This document shows positions 46,586 to 56,564 of a stretch of 64,000 nucleotides of DNA, one piece after another. Positions within the stretch are counted from its first letter, which is position 1. Each line of letters opens with the position of its first letter. The position numbers and the translations under genes were made by a program. The notes under the pieces are model-generated. The model was not told where the DNA came from and searched no databases. It saw nothing but the letters and a program-made list of their open reading frames with translations. Source of the DNA: DASSSQ01 sp963839285 (GTDB lineage Bacteria; Actinomycetota; Thermoleophilia; Gaiellales; Gaiellaceae); assembly GCA_963839285.1 (NCBI GenBank), contig CAWIUN010000021.1:309966-373965 (forward strand). The letters run 5' to 3'.

Positions 46586-47948
46586 TCAGCGTTCCAGCAG
46601 CGCGACCGTCTCGATGTGCGGCGTGTGCGGGAACATGTCCACCGGACGCGCCTTCACGAGCCCGTACCCGTGGTTTTCGGCCAGGTACTTGAGGTCGGAG
46701 GCGAGCGTCGTCGGGTTGCAGGAGACGTAGACGATCCGCGGCGCCTCGATCCGGCCGAGCCGGCGCAGCGCCTTGCCCGCGAGCCCGGCCCGCGGCGGGT
46801 CGACGACGACGACGTCCGGGTCGCCGCCCCGTTCCTGCAGCTCCTCGATCGACAGGCCGACGTTGCCGGCGAAGAAGGCGGCGTTCGCGACCCCGTTCAG
46901 CTCCGCGTTCTCGATCGCGCAGGCGACGGCCTCCTCGACGATCTCGACGCCCCACACGGTCAGCGCCTGCGGGGCCAGGACGAGGCCGAGCGTGCCGATG
47001 CCGCAGTAGAGGTCCCAGACCGTCTCGCCGCCGGTCAGGCCCGCGTACTCCCGCGCGAGCCCGTAGAGCCGCTCGGCCATCGCCGTGTTCGTCTGCAGGA
47101 ACGAGTTCGGGCGGACGCGGAAGCGGAGGCCGCAGAGCTCCTCCTCGATCGCGTCGTCGCCCCAGAGCAGCTCGGTCGGCAGGTTCGTCGCCTCGGACGG
47201 CTGGTCGTTGACCGCCCAGTGGATCGAGCGCACCTCGGGGAAGCGGCGCAGCGTCTCGAGCAGGTAGTCGCGGTCGAAGCGCTCGCCCGGCGCGGTCACG
47301 AGCTGGACGAGCAGCTGCCCCGTGTTGCGGCCCTCGCGGAGGACGAGGTGGCGCAGGTAGCCGGTCTGCCCGGCCTGGTCGTACGGCTCGAGCCCCTCCT
47401 CGCGCGCCCAGTCGCGGACGGCGTTCCTGACCGCGTTGCCGAGGTCGGTCGTCAGCCAGCAGGTCTCGATCCCGAGCACCTCGTCCCAGCGGCCGGCGCG
47501 GTGCAGGCCGAGATCGGTGCCCGCCTCGGTGCTGCGTGAACGAGTACTCCATCTTGTTGCGGTAGTGGAAGACCGACTCGGCGGGGACGATCTGCTCGAG
47601 CGGCGGCTCCGCGATCCCGCCGATCCGCCGCAGCGCCTCGTGCACCTGCGCCGCCTTCGCCTCGACCTGGACGGCGTAGTCGAGGTCCTGGAAGCGGCAG
47701 CCGCCGCAGGCGGGGTAGTGCGCGCACGGCGCCTCGACCCGGTTCGGGCCCGGCGCGACGAGCTCGGTCGCGGTCGCCTCGGCGAAGCCGCGCTTGACCT
47801 TCGTCACGCGCGCGCGGACGCGGTCGCCGGGCAGCCCGCGCCGGACGAAGACGACGAAGCCGTCCGTGCGCGCGACGCCGTTGCCGCCGTAGGCGAGCGA
47901 GTCGACGTCGAGCTCGAGCTCTTGCCCTCTCTGGACAGGTGGCGCCAT
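46586..47948 (-). CDS. RlmD/RumA-type 23S rRNA (uracil-5)-methyltransferase, one frameshift
   Basis: The N-terminal TRAM domain (GQELELDVDSLAYGGNGVAR ... GLPGDRVRARVTKVKRGFAE) is followed by CAHYPACGGCRFQDL (iron-sulfur ligands), ESVFHYRNKMEYSF, FLQTNTAMAERLY, VWDLYCGIGTLGLVLA (SAM site), VVVDPPRAGL and the catalytic IVYVSCNPTTLASDL. An extra C near 47537 (CAG-C-ACC) shifts frame; total length 3n+1. ATG at 47948-47946. The exact uridine target (U1939, U747 or tRNA U54) cannot be fixed from sequence alone. Confidence 0.93.
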
Positions 47949-47974
47949 CGTTCGTGCAGGGTAACGACGAACGC

Positions 47975-48293
47975 GTGGACGACGACCTGGCAGAGCTGCG
48001 GATGCGCCTGCGCCGGCTGGCGCGGCTGGCCCGCCTCGACGACGCCGAGCCGGCCGAGCTGGACGGCCGCGCGGCGCTCCTCGCGCCGAACGGGCGATCC
48101 GGCGGCGCTGGCGAAGCTCGACCGGATCGCCTTCCCGCTCGACGCCGAGAGGCTCTCCGGCCTGACAGGGATCGAGCCCGGCCCGCACGCCGGCTGGACC
48201 TGGGTCGACGCCTGGCAGCAGGAGCTGCCGGCCGCGGAGGGCCTGCAGCGGCTCGCCGTCGCGCTCAGGCGCGCCTGGGTCGCGGTTCGCTAG
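47975..48293 (+). CDS. Small hypothetical protein, one frameshift
   Basis: About 105 residues: VDDDLAELRMRLRRLARLAR with a helical N-terminus, then after one inserted base near 48100 DPAALAKLDRIAFPLDAERL, GIEPGPHAGWTWVDAWQQEL and a C-terminal helix. The joined length of 3n+1 supports the reconstruction. Divergent from the methyltransferase (a GTG at 47939 would overlap it). Not recognised. Confidence 0.55.
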
Positions 48294-48300
48294 CAAGCCT

Positions 48301-48933
48301 CTAGAGCTGCGGCTGCTCGAGGCCCTGCTCGGCGAAGACGCGGCTCGGCCCCGGGCGCGCGAGCAGCGCGGAGAAGTGCCTGCGGAGCGCCGGCCGGTCC
48401 CACGCCGGCGGGTCGAGCCTCCGGCCCCAGCGCGTCAGCATGAAGAGGAAGAGGTCGGCGACCGTCCGCTCGTCGGTGCCCGCGATCCAGTCGCGGCCGG
48501 CGAGCTCCGCGTCGATCCGGTCGAAGTGCCGCCCGAGCGTCTCCGCCTCGAGCGCGCGCACCCCCTCCCGCCCCGCCTCGTCGGCGTAGCGCTCGGGATA
48601 GAAGAAGCGCAGGAACGACGGCTGGATCGTGTTCGTCAGGTAGATCAGCCAGCGGTAGGTCTCCGCCCGCTCGACCGTGCCGGTCGGCGGCACGAGCCCC
48701 GACTCGGGATGCCGGTCGGCCAGGTGGAGGCAGATCGCCGCCGACTCGGTCAGGACGAGGTCGCCGTCCTCGAGCGTCGGCACGCGCCCCCAGGGGTTCA
48801 GCCGCCGGTACGCCTCGTCCGCCTCGTCCGGCGTCTCGTGCTCGACCCGGACGAGCTCGTAGTCGAGCCCGAGCTCCGCCAGCACCGCGTGGGGCGCCAT
48901 CGCCGCCGAGCCGGGCCGGTAGTGGAGCCTCAC
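48301..48933 (-). CDS. Glutathione S-transferase-like protein
   Basis: A 210-residue protein with the thioredoxin-like N-domain (VRLHYRPGSAAMAPHAVLAE, GRVPTLEDGDLVLTESAAIC with the cis-Pro and E-S motif) and the helical C-domain (DWIAGTDERTVADLFLFML, equivalent of the N-capping box). Most actinobacteria lack glutathione, so the thiol or function is open. The GTG start overlaps the YjbQ stop (GTGA). Confidence 0.9.
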   Translation of the reverse strand: MRLHYRPGSAAMAPHAVLAELGLDYELVRVEHETPDEADEAYRRLNPWGRVPTLEDGDLVLTESAAICLHLADRHPESGLVPPTGTVERAETYRWLIYLTNTIQPSFLRFFYPERYADEAGREGVRALEAETLGRHFDRIDAELAGRDWIAGTDERTVADLFLFMLTRWGRRLDPPAWDRPALRRHFSALLARPGPSRVFAEQGLEQPQL

Positions 48934-49331
48934 GCGAGCGTGGCGACGTAGACCTTGCGCTCGCGCGGCCCGTCGAACTCGCAGAAGAAGATGCCCTGGT
49001 AGGTGCCGAGCGCGAGCTCGCCCGCCGGCGTCAGCGGGATCAGCACCTGCGGCGCGACCAGCGAGGCGCGCATGTGGGAGGGCGCGTTCGGGCCGTCGAC
49101 GTCGTCGTGCCGCCACTGCCAGTCGTCGCGGACGACCCGGCCGAGCGCGTTCTCGAGGTCCTCGACGAGGAGCGGGTCGAGGTGCTCGTTGATCGTCACC
49201 GCCGCGGTCGTGTGCGGGACGTAGACGAGGGCCGCCGAGCGGCCCGCCGCGTCGCCGAGCCCGGCCCGGACCTGCTCGGTGATGTTGAGGAGCTGCGTCT
49301 TGCGCTCGGTGGAGAGGTGGAGCTCGTGCAT
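48930..49331 (-). CDS. YjbQ/UPF0047-family protein
   Basis: A 133-residue protein matching the YjbQ fold: LHLSTERKTQLLNITEQVRA, ALVYVPHTTAAVTINEHLDP with the conserved H-T-T and E, NAPSHMRASLVAPQVLIPLT, and LGTYQGIFFCEFDGPRERKV. All metal-site residues of the trimeric family are present. Some relatives show weak thiamine-phosphate-synthase activity. First gene of a pair with the GST. Confidence 0.92.
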   Translation of the reverse strand: MHELHLSTERKTQLLNITEQVRAGLGDAAGRSAALVYVPHTTAAVTINEHLDPLLVEDLENALGRVVRDDWQWRHDDVDGPNAPSHMRASLVAPQVLIPLTPAGELALGTYQGIFFCEFDGPRERKVYVATLA

Positions 49332-49342
49332 CGGAGCGCGCG

Positions 49343-49348
49343 TATCCT
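49343..49348 (+). promoter_or_regulatory. -10 box TATCCT of a leaderless promoter
   Basis: TATCCT is 6 bases from the GTG of the M3 peptidase gene, with no ribosome site. The divergent yjbQ start is 18 bases to the left. Confidence 0.5.
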
Positions 49349-49354
49349 ACGCAC

Positions 49355-50845
49355 GTGCCCGCCGCCCTGCCGTCCGCACGTGAGCTCGACGCGATCCGCG
49401 ACGACGCCGACCGCTTCGACGCCGAGCTGATGGAGGAGTACTACCTCCACTACGCCGGCCACAAGGAGGGCCTCGAGCTCGAGTCGATCTACGCACGCCA
49501 CGCGTCGCTGACGAAGCTCGAGACCGCGCAGGCGCTCGCGGGAGCCGTCGACGCCGACCGCCGCACCCGCGAGCTCTGGCGCTTCGTCAGCGAGGGCTAC
49601 CTCTCGAGCCTGACCACCGGCCACGCCGAGCGGGTCGCGCAGCTCGAGGGCGAGCTCGAGGCGACCGTCGACGGCGAGACGATCCCGTTCCGGATGCTCC
49701 GCCCCGCCGCCGCGAACGAGGCCGACCGCGACCGGCGCCGGCGGATCGAGGAGGAGCGCTACCGGCTCCAGGACGAGCACCTGAACCCCGTCTACCTCGA
49801 TGCGGCCCGGATCGAGCACGAGGCGGTCGGCCGGCTCGGCGCGCCGAGCTACACCGAGCTCTACCGCCGCTTCGGCTGGGAGCTCGACGGGCTCGCCGAC
49901 CAGTGCCGCGAGCTGCTCGACTCGACCGAGCAGCTCTACGAGGAGGCGACCGACCGGCTGCTGCGCGCGCGGCTCGGGATCGGGCTCGCCGACGCGAAGG
50001 CCTACGACCTTCCGCGCCTGTTCCGGGCGCCCGAGTGGGACCCGCAGTTCCCGGCCGAGCGGATGGTGCCGGCGCTGGAGGCGACCCTCTCCGACCTCGG
50101 CGTCGACCTGCGCGGCCAGTCGAACATCCACCTCGACGTCGAGCAGCGGCCGCGGAAGACGCCGCGCGCCTTCTGCGCCCCGATCGAGATCCCCGACCGG
50201 GTCATGCTCGTGATCCAGCCGATCGGCGGCCTCGACGACTGGCGCGCGCTCTTCCACGAGGCCGGGCACGCCGAGCACTTCGGCCACACCTCGCCCGACC
50301 TGCCGATGGAGTGGAAGCGGCTCGGCGACGTCGCGATCACCGAGGGCTGGGCGATGCTGCTCCAGCACCTCGTCGACGACCCCGAGTGGCTGAACCGGCG
50401 GCTCGACTTCCCGAAGCCGCGCGAGTTCGCCGCCGAGGGCGCGACCAACCTGCTCTTCTTCGTCCGCCGCTACTCGGCGAAGCTGCTCTACGAGCTCGAG
50501 TTCCACGCCGCCGAGGACCCGACCTCGATGCGGCCCCGCTACGTCGAGCTGCTCGCCGACGCGCTCAAGGTCGAGCCGTCCCCGACCAACTACCTGCTCG
50601 ACATCGACTCCGGCTTCTACGTCACCTCGTACCTGCGCTCGTGGGCCTTCGAGGCGCAGCTGCGCGACTTCCTCCGCGGCGAGTTCGGGCGCACCTGGTT
50701 CGCGCGCCGCGAGGCCGGCTCGCTGCTGCGCGAGCTCTGGTCGCTGGGCCAGGAGCCGACCGCGGACGGGCTGCTCGCGGACGTGACCGGAGCGACGCTG
50801 CAGATGGCGGCGGTCGGCGACCGGATCCGCGAAGACTTGCGCTGA
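49355..50845 (+). CDS. M3-like zinc carboxypeptidase/oligopeptidase
   Basis: A 496-residue, mostly helical soluble metallopeptidase. The zinc motif is WRALFHEAGHAEHFGHTSPD (HExxH), and the third ligand lies in DVAITEGWAMLLQHL. The N-terminal half is helical (residues 1-230), as expected for gluzincin M3 proteins, though shorter than classical oligopeptidase A. It is intact over 1.5 kb, with no frameshift. GTG start with a leaderless-type promoter. Confidence 0.88.
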   Translation: MPAALPSARELDAIRDDADRFDAELMEEYYLHYAGHKEGLELESIYARHASLTKLETAQALAGAVDADRRTRELWRFVSEGYLSSLTTGHAERVAQLEGELEATVDGETIPFRMLRPAAANEADRDRRRRIEEERYRLQDEHLNPVYLDAARIEHEAVGRLGAPSYTELYRRFGWELDGLADQCRELLDSTEQLYEEATDRLLRARLGIGLADAKAYDLPRLFRAPEWDPQFPAERMVPALEATLSDLGVDLRGQSNIHLDVEQRPRKTPRAFCAPIEIPDRVMLVIQPIGGLDDWRALFHEAGHAEHFGHTSPDLPMEWKRLGDVAITEGWAMLLQHLVDDPEWLNRRLDFPKPREFAAEGATNLLFFVRRYSAKLLYELEFHAAEDPTSMRPRYVELLADALKVEPSPTNYLLDIDSGFYVTSYLRSWAFEAQLRDFLRGEFGRTWFARREAGSLLRELWSLGQEPTADGLLADVTGATLQMAAVGDRIREDLR

Positions 50846-50942
50846 AGCGCACGTATCAGGAGCTTCCCGCAGCGGGGATCAGCGTCGGGGCCGATGCTCG
50901 CGGCGTTGTCGCGCGAGACGATTCGCGGCGAAAGGAGGACGA

Positions 50943-51611
50943 ATGATCGTCTCTCAGCTGATGTCGACCGACGTGGCCACGGTCAGACCGGACACGTCGT
51001 TGAAGGACGTCGCGGCACTGCTCGCGACCCAGAGGATCTCCGGCCTGCCGGTCGTCCAGGACGGCGAGATCCTGGGCGTCGTCTCGGAGGCGGACATCGT
51101 CTACAAGGAACGCGGCCCCTCGCAGACGCACCAGGGCATGCTCGGCCGGCTCTTCACCGGCAAGGCGGACGCCGACCGCGTCAAGCTGGCCGCACGGACC
51201 GCAGGCGAGGCGATGACCGCGCCGGCGATCACGATCAGCCCGCGCCGCCGCGTCGCGGAGGCCGCCCGGCTGATGATCGAGAAGAGCGTCAACAGGCTGC
51301 CGGTCGTCGACAAGGGCCGGCTCGTCGGGATCGTCACCCGCGCAGACCTCGTCCGCGCCTTCACGCGCAGCGACGAGGAGATCGAGCGCGAGATCCGCGA
51401 GGAGGTCGTCGTCCGCACGTTCTGGATGTCCCCCGAGGACGTCGAGATCATGGTGCTGGACGGCGTCGTCACGCTCCGCGGCACGCTGGACACGCACACG
51501 CTGGCGGAGCTGCTGCCCCGCTTCGCGCAGGCGGTCCCGGGCGTCGTCACGGTCGACGCGGAGCTCGGCTGGCGCGTGGACGACCGCAAGCGAGAGCCGA
51601 TCGCCGGCTGA
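50943..51611 (+). CDS. Protein with two CBS domains and a BON domain
   Basis: Residues 1-60 and 85-145 are CBS domains (SQLMSTDVATVRPDTSLKDV ... ILGVVSEADIV; AGEAMTAPAITISPRRRVAE ... RLVGIVTRADLVRAF), which bind adenylate nucleotides. Residues about 150-215 form a BON domain (IEREIREEVVVRTFWMSPED, VLDGVVTLRGTLDT). Such CBS-BON proteins are common in actinobacteria and are often stress- or dormancy-linked. The ATG follows AAAGGAGGACGA, one of the strongest ribosome sites in the window. A long hairpin follows. Confidence 0.93.
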   Translation: MIVSQLMSTDVATVRPDTSLKDVAALLATQRISGLPVVQDGEILGVVSEADIVYKERGPSQTHQGMLGRLFTGKADADRVKLAARTAGEAMTAPAITISPRRRVAEAARLMIEKSVNRLPVVDKGRLVGIVTRADLVRAFTRSDEEIEREIREEVVVRTFWMSPEDVEIMVLDGVVTLRGTLDTHTLAELLPRFAQAVPGVVTVDAELGWRVDDRKREPIAG

Positions 51612-51634
51612 ACGCGAGCATCGTCGTCGGTGTC

Positions 51635-51678
51635 GGCGGCCCGGGACGAGGCGCGACGAGGCCTCGTCCCGGGCCGCC
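51635..51678 (+). terminator. 18-bp perfect hairpin after the CBS-BON gene
   Basis: Arms at 51635-51652 and 51661-51678 are exact complements (GGCGGCCCGGGACGAGGC and its reverse complement) around an 8-base loop, 24 bases after the stop. There is no U-tract. Confidence 0.75.
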
Positions 51679-51867
51679 GCCGACGTCCGGCACCGGCCCC
51701 TCGCCCGGCTCGGCCGGGCACCGGCTCGCGAGCCACGCCCGCCGCCCGATCGCGATCGTGCCGCCCCCGAGCGGCCCGACGGCGCTCCGTAGAACCCCGT
51801 ATCCGGGATCGGAACCACGCCGGATGTGCCTGCGGGCGGCTCCTCGTCATGATCGCAGAGGAAGCCC

Positions 51868-52698
51868 ATGGCTGAGCTCTCGACCACACCGCGCGCGGAG
51901 GCAGACCACGAGGACGGGCTGCAGCTCTTCCTGGCCGAGATCGGCCGGCACCCGCTGCTGACCGCCGCGCAGGAGCAGTCGCTCTCCAAGCGCGTCGAGC
52001 GCGGCGACCGGGTCGCGAAGCGGACGATGATCGAGTCGAACCTGCGGCTCGTCGTCTCGATCGCCAAGGACTACCGCGGCCTCGGGCTGCCGCTGCTCGA
52101 CCTGATCCAGGAGGGCACGCTCGGGCTGACCCGCGCGGTCGAGAAGTTCGACTGGCGGCGCGGCTTCAAGTTCTCGACCTACGCGACCTGGTGGATCCGC
52201 CAGGCGGTCCAGCGCGCGGTCTCGAACCAGGCGCGGACGATCCGGATCCCGGTGCACGTCGTCGAGCGCCAGCAGAAGCTGCTCGCGGCCAGCCGGCGCC
52301 TGCACGTCGTGCTCGGGCGCGAGCCGACCCAGAGCGAGCTGATCGAGGCGACCGGGCTGCAGCGGCACCACGTCGAGGAGGCGCTCGCGGCGGCGCGGGT
52401 CGCGACCTCGCTGAACGAGCCGCTCGGGGACGAGCTCGAGCTGGGCGACCTCGTCGCCGACGAGCACTCCGACAACCCGGTCGAGGCCGTCGACGCGAGC
52501 TACCGGCGCCTGCGGCTCCGCGGCGCGCTCGCCGAGCTCCCGGAGCGCGAGCAGCAGATCCTCAACAAGCACTTCGGGCTCGACGACGCGGACTCGCAGA
52601 CGCTCGAGGAGATCGGCCGCGACCTCGGCCTCACGCGCGAGCGCGTCCGGCAGGTCGAGCAGCAGGCGCTGCGCCGGCTCGAGCAGATGCTGACCTAG
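51868..52698 (+). CDS. Sigma-70 family (group 1/2) RNA polymerase sigma factor
   Basis: A 276-residue sigma factor with region 1.2 (LQLFLAEIGRHPLLTAAQEQ), region 2 (ESNLRLVVSIAKDYRGLGLP, DLIQEGTLGLTRAVEKFDWR, GFKFSTYATWWIRQAVQRAV), region 3 and region 4 (LPEREQQILNKHFGLDD, LTRERVRQVEQQALRRLEQM). It lacks the long region 1.1 of a primary sigma, so it may be a group 2 sigma or a short RpoD. GAGGAAGCCC precedes the ATG. The 256 bases upstream hold the hairpin of the previous gene and presumably the promoter. Confidence 0.93.
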   Translation: MAELSTTPRAEADHEDGLQLFLAEIGRHPLLTAAQEQSLSKRVERGDRVAKRTMIESNLRLVVSIAKDYRGLGLPLLDLIQEGTLGLTRAVEKFDWRRGFKFSTYATWWIRQAVQRAVSNQARTIRIPVHVVERQQKLLAASRRLHVVLGREPTQSELIEATGLQRHHVEEALAAARVATSLNEPLGDELELGDLVADEHSDNPVEAVDASYRRLRLRGALAELPEREQQILNKHFGLDDADSQTLEEIGRDLGLTRERVRQVEQQALRRLEQMLT

Positions 52699-52768
52699 AG
52701 CGCATTGGCGTTCGGTTAAGCCGGCCGCCGCCGGCCGGGGACGACGGCACACTTCGAACGGCACCCGC

Positions 52769-54671
52769 GTGATCCAGCTGCAGCGACATCCCCATGGCCC
52801 GCGCGTCTACCTGCTCGGCAGGCGCATCCACGAGTGGCAGCTCGGGCTCGCCGTCGCCGCGGCCGCGCTCGGCGGCCTCGCGCTCGGCGCCTGGGGCCGC
52901 CCGGCGTGGCTCGCGGTCGCCGTCGGCGTGCTCCTCGTCGCCAAGGACTGGCGCGACCTCGTCCCCTCGCTCCGCGACACGGGCACCTGGCGCGTCGGGC
53001 CGCACCGCCGCTTCACGCCGCTGCGCGCGATCCGCTACGCGGACGGGCTGCCGACGCTGACCGGCTGGATCGCGTTCGCGATCGGCGTCGCCAACTTCGT
53101 CTCCGCGCTGACGCCGAACATCGCCTGGCGCGGCCACCTGCTGATGCAGGTGCTGCCGGTGCGGACGCTGCCGCTCTTCCACACGCGTCGCCGTCCCCGC
53201 CGCGGCGCTGCTCGTCGTCTCCTCGGTCTACCTGCGCCGGCGCCGGCGCCGGGCCTGGCAGGCGGCGTTCGCCCTGCTGCTCCTCCTCGGCGTCCTCAAC
53301 CTGCTCAAGGGCTTCGACGTCGAGGAGGCCGCGCTCTCGTGGGCCGGCGCCGCGGCCCTCTGGTGGGCGCGCGACTCCTTCTACGTCCGGCATGCGCGCC
53401 TCGACCTGCGCTCGCCGCTCGCCGCCCTGGGGCTGCTGCTCGGGCTCGCGGCCGCGCTCGGGGCGACCTTCGTCTGGCTCGGCAGCGGCCGCACCGCGGA
53501 GCCGCTGACGGTCGTCCGCCAGACCCTCGACCTGCTCGCCTGGGAGCCCGGCCGCGTCACCTTCCACGACGAGCTGGCGCTGCTGCCGCTCGCGCTCGGA
53601 GCGGTCACGCTCGCCGGGATCCTCGTCGGCTCCTACCTGCTCTTCCGCCCGCTGCCGCCGCCGCGCGACCCGGCCGACGAGGCCGCCCGCGGCAGCGCCG
53701 AGGGCATCGTCCGCACGCACGGCTCCGACACGCTCGCCTTCTTCAAGCTGCGCCGCGACCTCCGCTACCTCTTCTCGCAGGATCGCCGCGCCTTCCTCGG
53801 CTACCGGATCGAGAGCTCGGTGCTGCTCGTCTCGGGCGACCCGGTCGGGCCGCCCGACGCGCTGCCCGACCTGATCCGGGAGACCGTCGCCTTCGCCGAG
53901 ATCCACGGCCTGCGGATCTCGGCGCTCGGGGCCGGCGCGGCGCTCGTGCCGCTCTGGCGCGACGCCGGCCTGCGCGCGCTCTACGTCGGCGACGAGGCGA
54001 TCGTCGAGACCGCGGCCTTCTCGCTCGAGGGCCGCGCGATCCGCAAGGTGCGCCAGTCGGTCACCCGGCTCGGCAAGGCCGGCTACCGCGCGGAGCTGCA
54101 CGCCCTCGGCGACCTCGACCACGCGACGCTGGTCGAGCTCGAGCGGATCTCCGCGCTCTGGCGCGGCGGCGCGCCCGAGCGCGGCTTCTCGATGGCGATG
54201 GACTCGCTGGAGGCGGGCGGCGACAGCAGCGTCCTGCTCGCCCGCGACGAGACCGGCGCCGTCCGCGGCTTCCTCCACTTCGTGCCGAGCTACGGGCGTC
54301 CGGCCGTCTCGCTCTCGTTCATGCGCCGCGACCGCAGGACGCCGAACGGCCTGACCGAGTTCCTGGTCGTCAACGCCGTCGAGCTGCTCCGCGCCCGCGG
54401 GATCGAGGAGATCTCGCTCAACTTCGCCGCCTTCGGCCGCCTGCTCGAGCGGCCCGGCGGCCGGCTCGAGCGCCTGCTGGCGCGGTTGATCGTGCTCGGC
54501 GACCGCTACTTCCAGATCGAGAGCCTCTACCGCTTCAACGCCAAGTTCTCGCCCCGCTGGGAGCCGCGCTACCTGGTCTACGAGGGCGTGCTCGGCCTGC
54601 CGCGGGCGGGGCTCGCCGCGCTCTGGGCCGAGGGGCAGATCCCGCGGCTGCCGCTCGGCATCCGCTCCTAG
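52769..54671 (+). CDS. MprF-like lysyl-phosphatidylglycerol synthase (DUF2156), one frameshift
   Basis: An N-terminal membrane part (about 8 helices, residues 25-300) and a C-terminal GNAT-like DUF2156 domain: DTLAFFKLRRDLRYLFSQDR, AFLGYRIESSVLLVSGDPVG, LVELERISALWRGGAPERGF, GLTEFLVVNAVELLRARGIE and YLVYEGVLGLP. This is the aminoacyl-phosphatidylglycerol synthase layout, which decorates lipids with amino acids from tRNA. One inserted base near 53190 separates residues 1-140 from the rest (length 3n+1). It follows the sigma-factor gene after 70 bases. Confidence 0.88.
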
Positions 54672-54725
54672 CGCATACGGAAAAACCCGCACGCGGCCCG
54701 GGCGGCCCGGCGGGACACTTGGAGC

Positions 54726-56564
54726 TTGCGGAGGAACGCCAGGCGCCTGCTCGAGGCCCCGCCGCGCTGGGTCTCGGAGCTCCCCGCGTCGCCGGAGCGG
54801 TGGCGCTACGCCGTCGTGCTCGCCGTCGTGCTCGAGACGGTCGTCCTGCTCCCGTTCGGCTGGCTGCCGCCGCAGGACTCGTACGGGATCGCGGCCGCCG
54901 TCGCGCTCGCGATCGCGACCGCCACGGCCGTCTTCGTCGGCACCTGGTCGGGCGCGCTCGTCGCGCTGGCGGGCGCGGCCGTCTTCGCCTTCCTCGTCGC
55001 CGACTTCGCCCCGGGAGGCTGGGCGGCGCTGGCGGTCTGGCCGGCGCTCGTGATCGCGGCCGGGCTCTTCGCCGACCGGGTGGCCGCCTACCGGCAGCGG
55101 CTCGAGGGCGAGGTCGACCGCGCCAACGAGAAGCTGCGCGCGCTCGTCGACGCCGGCATCGCGCTCAGCTCCGAGCTCGAGCTCGGCGGGATCCTGCAGC
55201 AGCTGGTCGAGATCGCGCCCGCGGTCGCGGGCAGGGGCGCCGCCCGCCTCGAGCTCGCCGACGGCACGGCGGTCTTCGTCAGCCCCGGCGGCGAGTCCGA
55301 GCCGGAGCGGGCCTTCCGGCTCGGCGTCCCGATCACCCTCCGCGGCACCCTCTACGGCCGGCTGCGGCTGACCGGCGCCGAGCTCGCCGGGGCCGACCAC
55401 GAGCTGCTCGAGCTCCTGGCGACGCAGGCGGCCGTCGCGATCGAGCAGACCCGCCTCTACGAGGGCGCGAGCCGCTGGTCCCGCCAGCTCGAGTCGCTGA
55501 CCGAGGTCTCGAACGCGCTCTCCGCCGAGCTGGAGCTGCCGGCGCTGTACCGGCTCGCGACCGAGAGCCTGCGCACGCTCGCGGGCGCGCGAACGACGGC
55601 GCTGCTCCTGCCGGGCCGCGACGGCGTCGCGATCGCCGCCGCGGCGGGCGAGGGGGCGGCCCTCCTCGAGCAGCTGGGGCCGCTCGGCCGCAGCTCGAAG
55701 TCGGCGCGCGTGCTCGAGTCGGCGCGTCCGGCGCGGGTCGACTCGCTGCTCGACGACCCGGACGTCGACCAGCGGATCGTCCGCCGCCTCGGCGCCACGG
55801 CCGGGCTCTGGACGCCGCTGACCGTCGGCGGCGTCGCGACCGCCGCGCTCGTGGCCTTCGACAAGGACGGCCGCGACCGCCGCTTCAGCGACGAGGACGC
55901 CCGCCTCGTCGAGGTCTTCGCGGCACGCGTCGCAGCCGCGTTCCACGTCGCCGAGCGCGCCGAGCAGGCGTCGCTGCGCCGCACCGTCGCCGCGCAGGAG
56001 CTCGAGCGCCGCCGGCTCGCGACCGCCCTGCACGACGGCACCGCCCAGGCGCTCGCCTCGATCCTGCTCCGCCTGAGGGCGAACCGCTCGCCGGCCCTCG
56101 ACGAGGTGCGCGGGCTGCTCGTCGAGACGCTGCAGGACGTGCGGCGGCTCGCCGTCGAGCTGCACCCGAAGGCGCTCGACGACTTCGGCCTCTCGGCGGC
56201 GCTGCGGCGGCTGACCGACACCTTCGCCCAGCACACGGGGATCGCCGTCCAGCTCGAGTCCTCGCTCGACGGGGCGCGCTTCCCGGCCGAGGTCGAGACG
56301 GCGATCTACCGGATCGTGCAGGAGGCGCTCGAGAACGTCGAGCAGCACGCGGCCGCGCGGCACGCGAGCGTGCTGCTGCTCCGGCGCGGCGACGCCGTCA
56401 GCGCGATCGTCGAGGACGACGGCCGCGGCTTCGACCCGGAGGCGCGGGGCGCCGGCTACGGCCTCGACGGGATCCGCGAGCGCGTCCGCCTGCTCGGCGG
56501 CAGGCTCGAGATCGAGTCGCGCGCGGGCGCCGGCACGACGCTCGTCGCCGAGATCCCCGCCTGA
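54726..56564 (+). CDS. GAF-domain sensor histidine kinase (NarX/DesK type)
   Basis: A 612-residue kinase. Membrane segments at about residues 28-105 precede a coiled coil and two GAF domains (about 130-245 and 250-400). HisKA_3 has AAQELERRRLATALHDGTAQ (H in ALHDG) and VELHPKALDDFGLSAALRRL. The HATPase has VEDDGRGFDPEARGAGYGLD and GIRERVRLLGG. The TTG at 54726 follows GGAG; no ATG fits. It is convergent with the NarL-type regulator at 56565, and the two stop codons are adjacent; they form the obvious two-component pair. Confidence 0.93.
   Translation: MRRNARRLLEAPPRWVSELPASPERWRYAVVLAVVLETVVLLPFGWLPPQDSYGIAAAVALAIATATAVFVGTWSGALVALAGAAVFAFLVADFAPGGWAALAVWPALVIAAGLFADRVAAYRQRLEGEVDRANEKLRALVDAGIALSSELELGGILQQLVEIAPAVAGRGAARLELADGTAVFVSPGGESEPERAFRLGVPITLRGTLYGRLRLTGAELAGADHELLELLATQAAVAIEQTRLYEGASRWSRQLESLTEVSNALSAELELPALYRLATESLRTLAGARTTALLLPGRDGVAIAAAAGEGAALLEQLGPLGRSSKSARVLESARPARVDSLLDDPDVDQRIVRRLGATAGLWTPLTVGGVATAALVAFDKDGRDRRFSDEDARLVEVFAARVAAAFHVAERAEQASLRRTVAAQELERRRLATALHDGTAQALASILLRLRANRSPALDEVRGLLVETLQDVRRLAVELHPKALDDFGLSAALRRLTDTFAQHTGIAVQLESSLDGARFPAEVETAIYRIVQEALENVEQHAAARHASVLLLRRGDAVSAIVEDDGRGFDPEARGAGYGLDGIRERVRLLGGRLEIESRAGAGTTLVAEIPA

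Noticed and set aside
53013..56363. Very long minus-strand open frame opposite the MprF-like and histidine kinase genes
   Set aside because: The translation is Arg/Ala/Glu-rich without motifs and is the mirror of two well-supported plus-strand genes, as expected at high GC.
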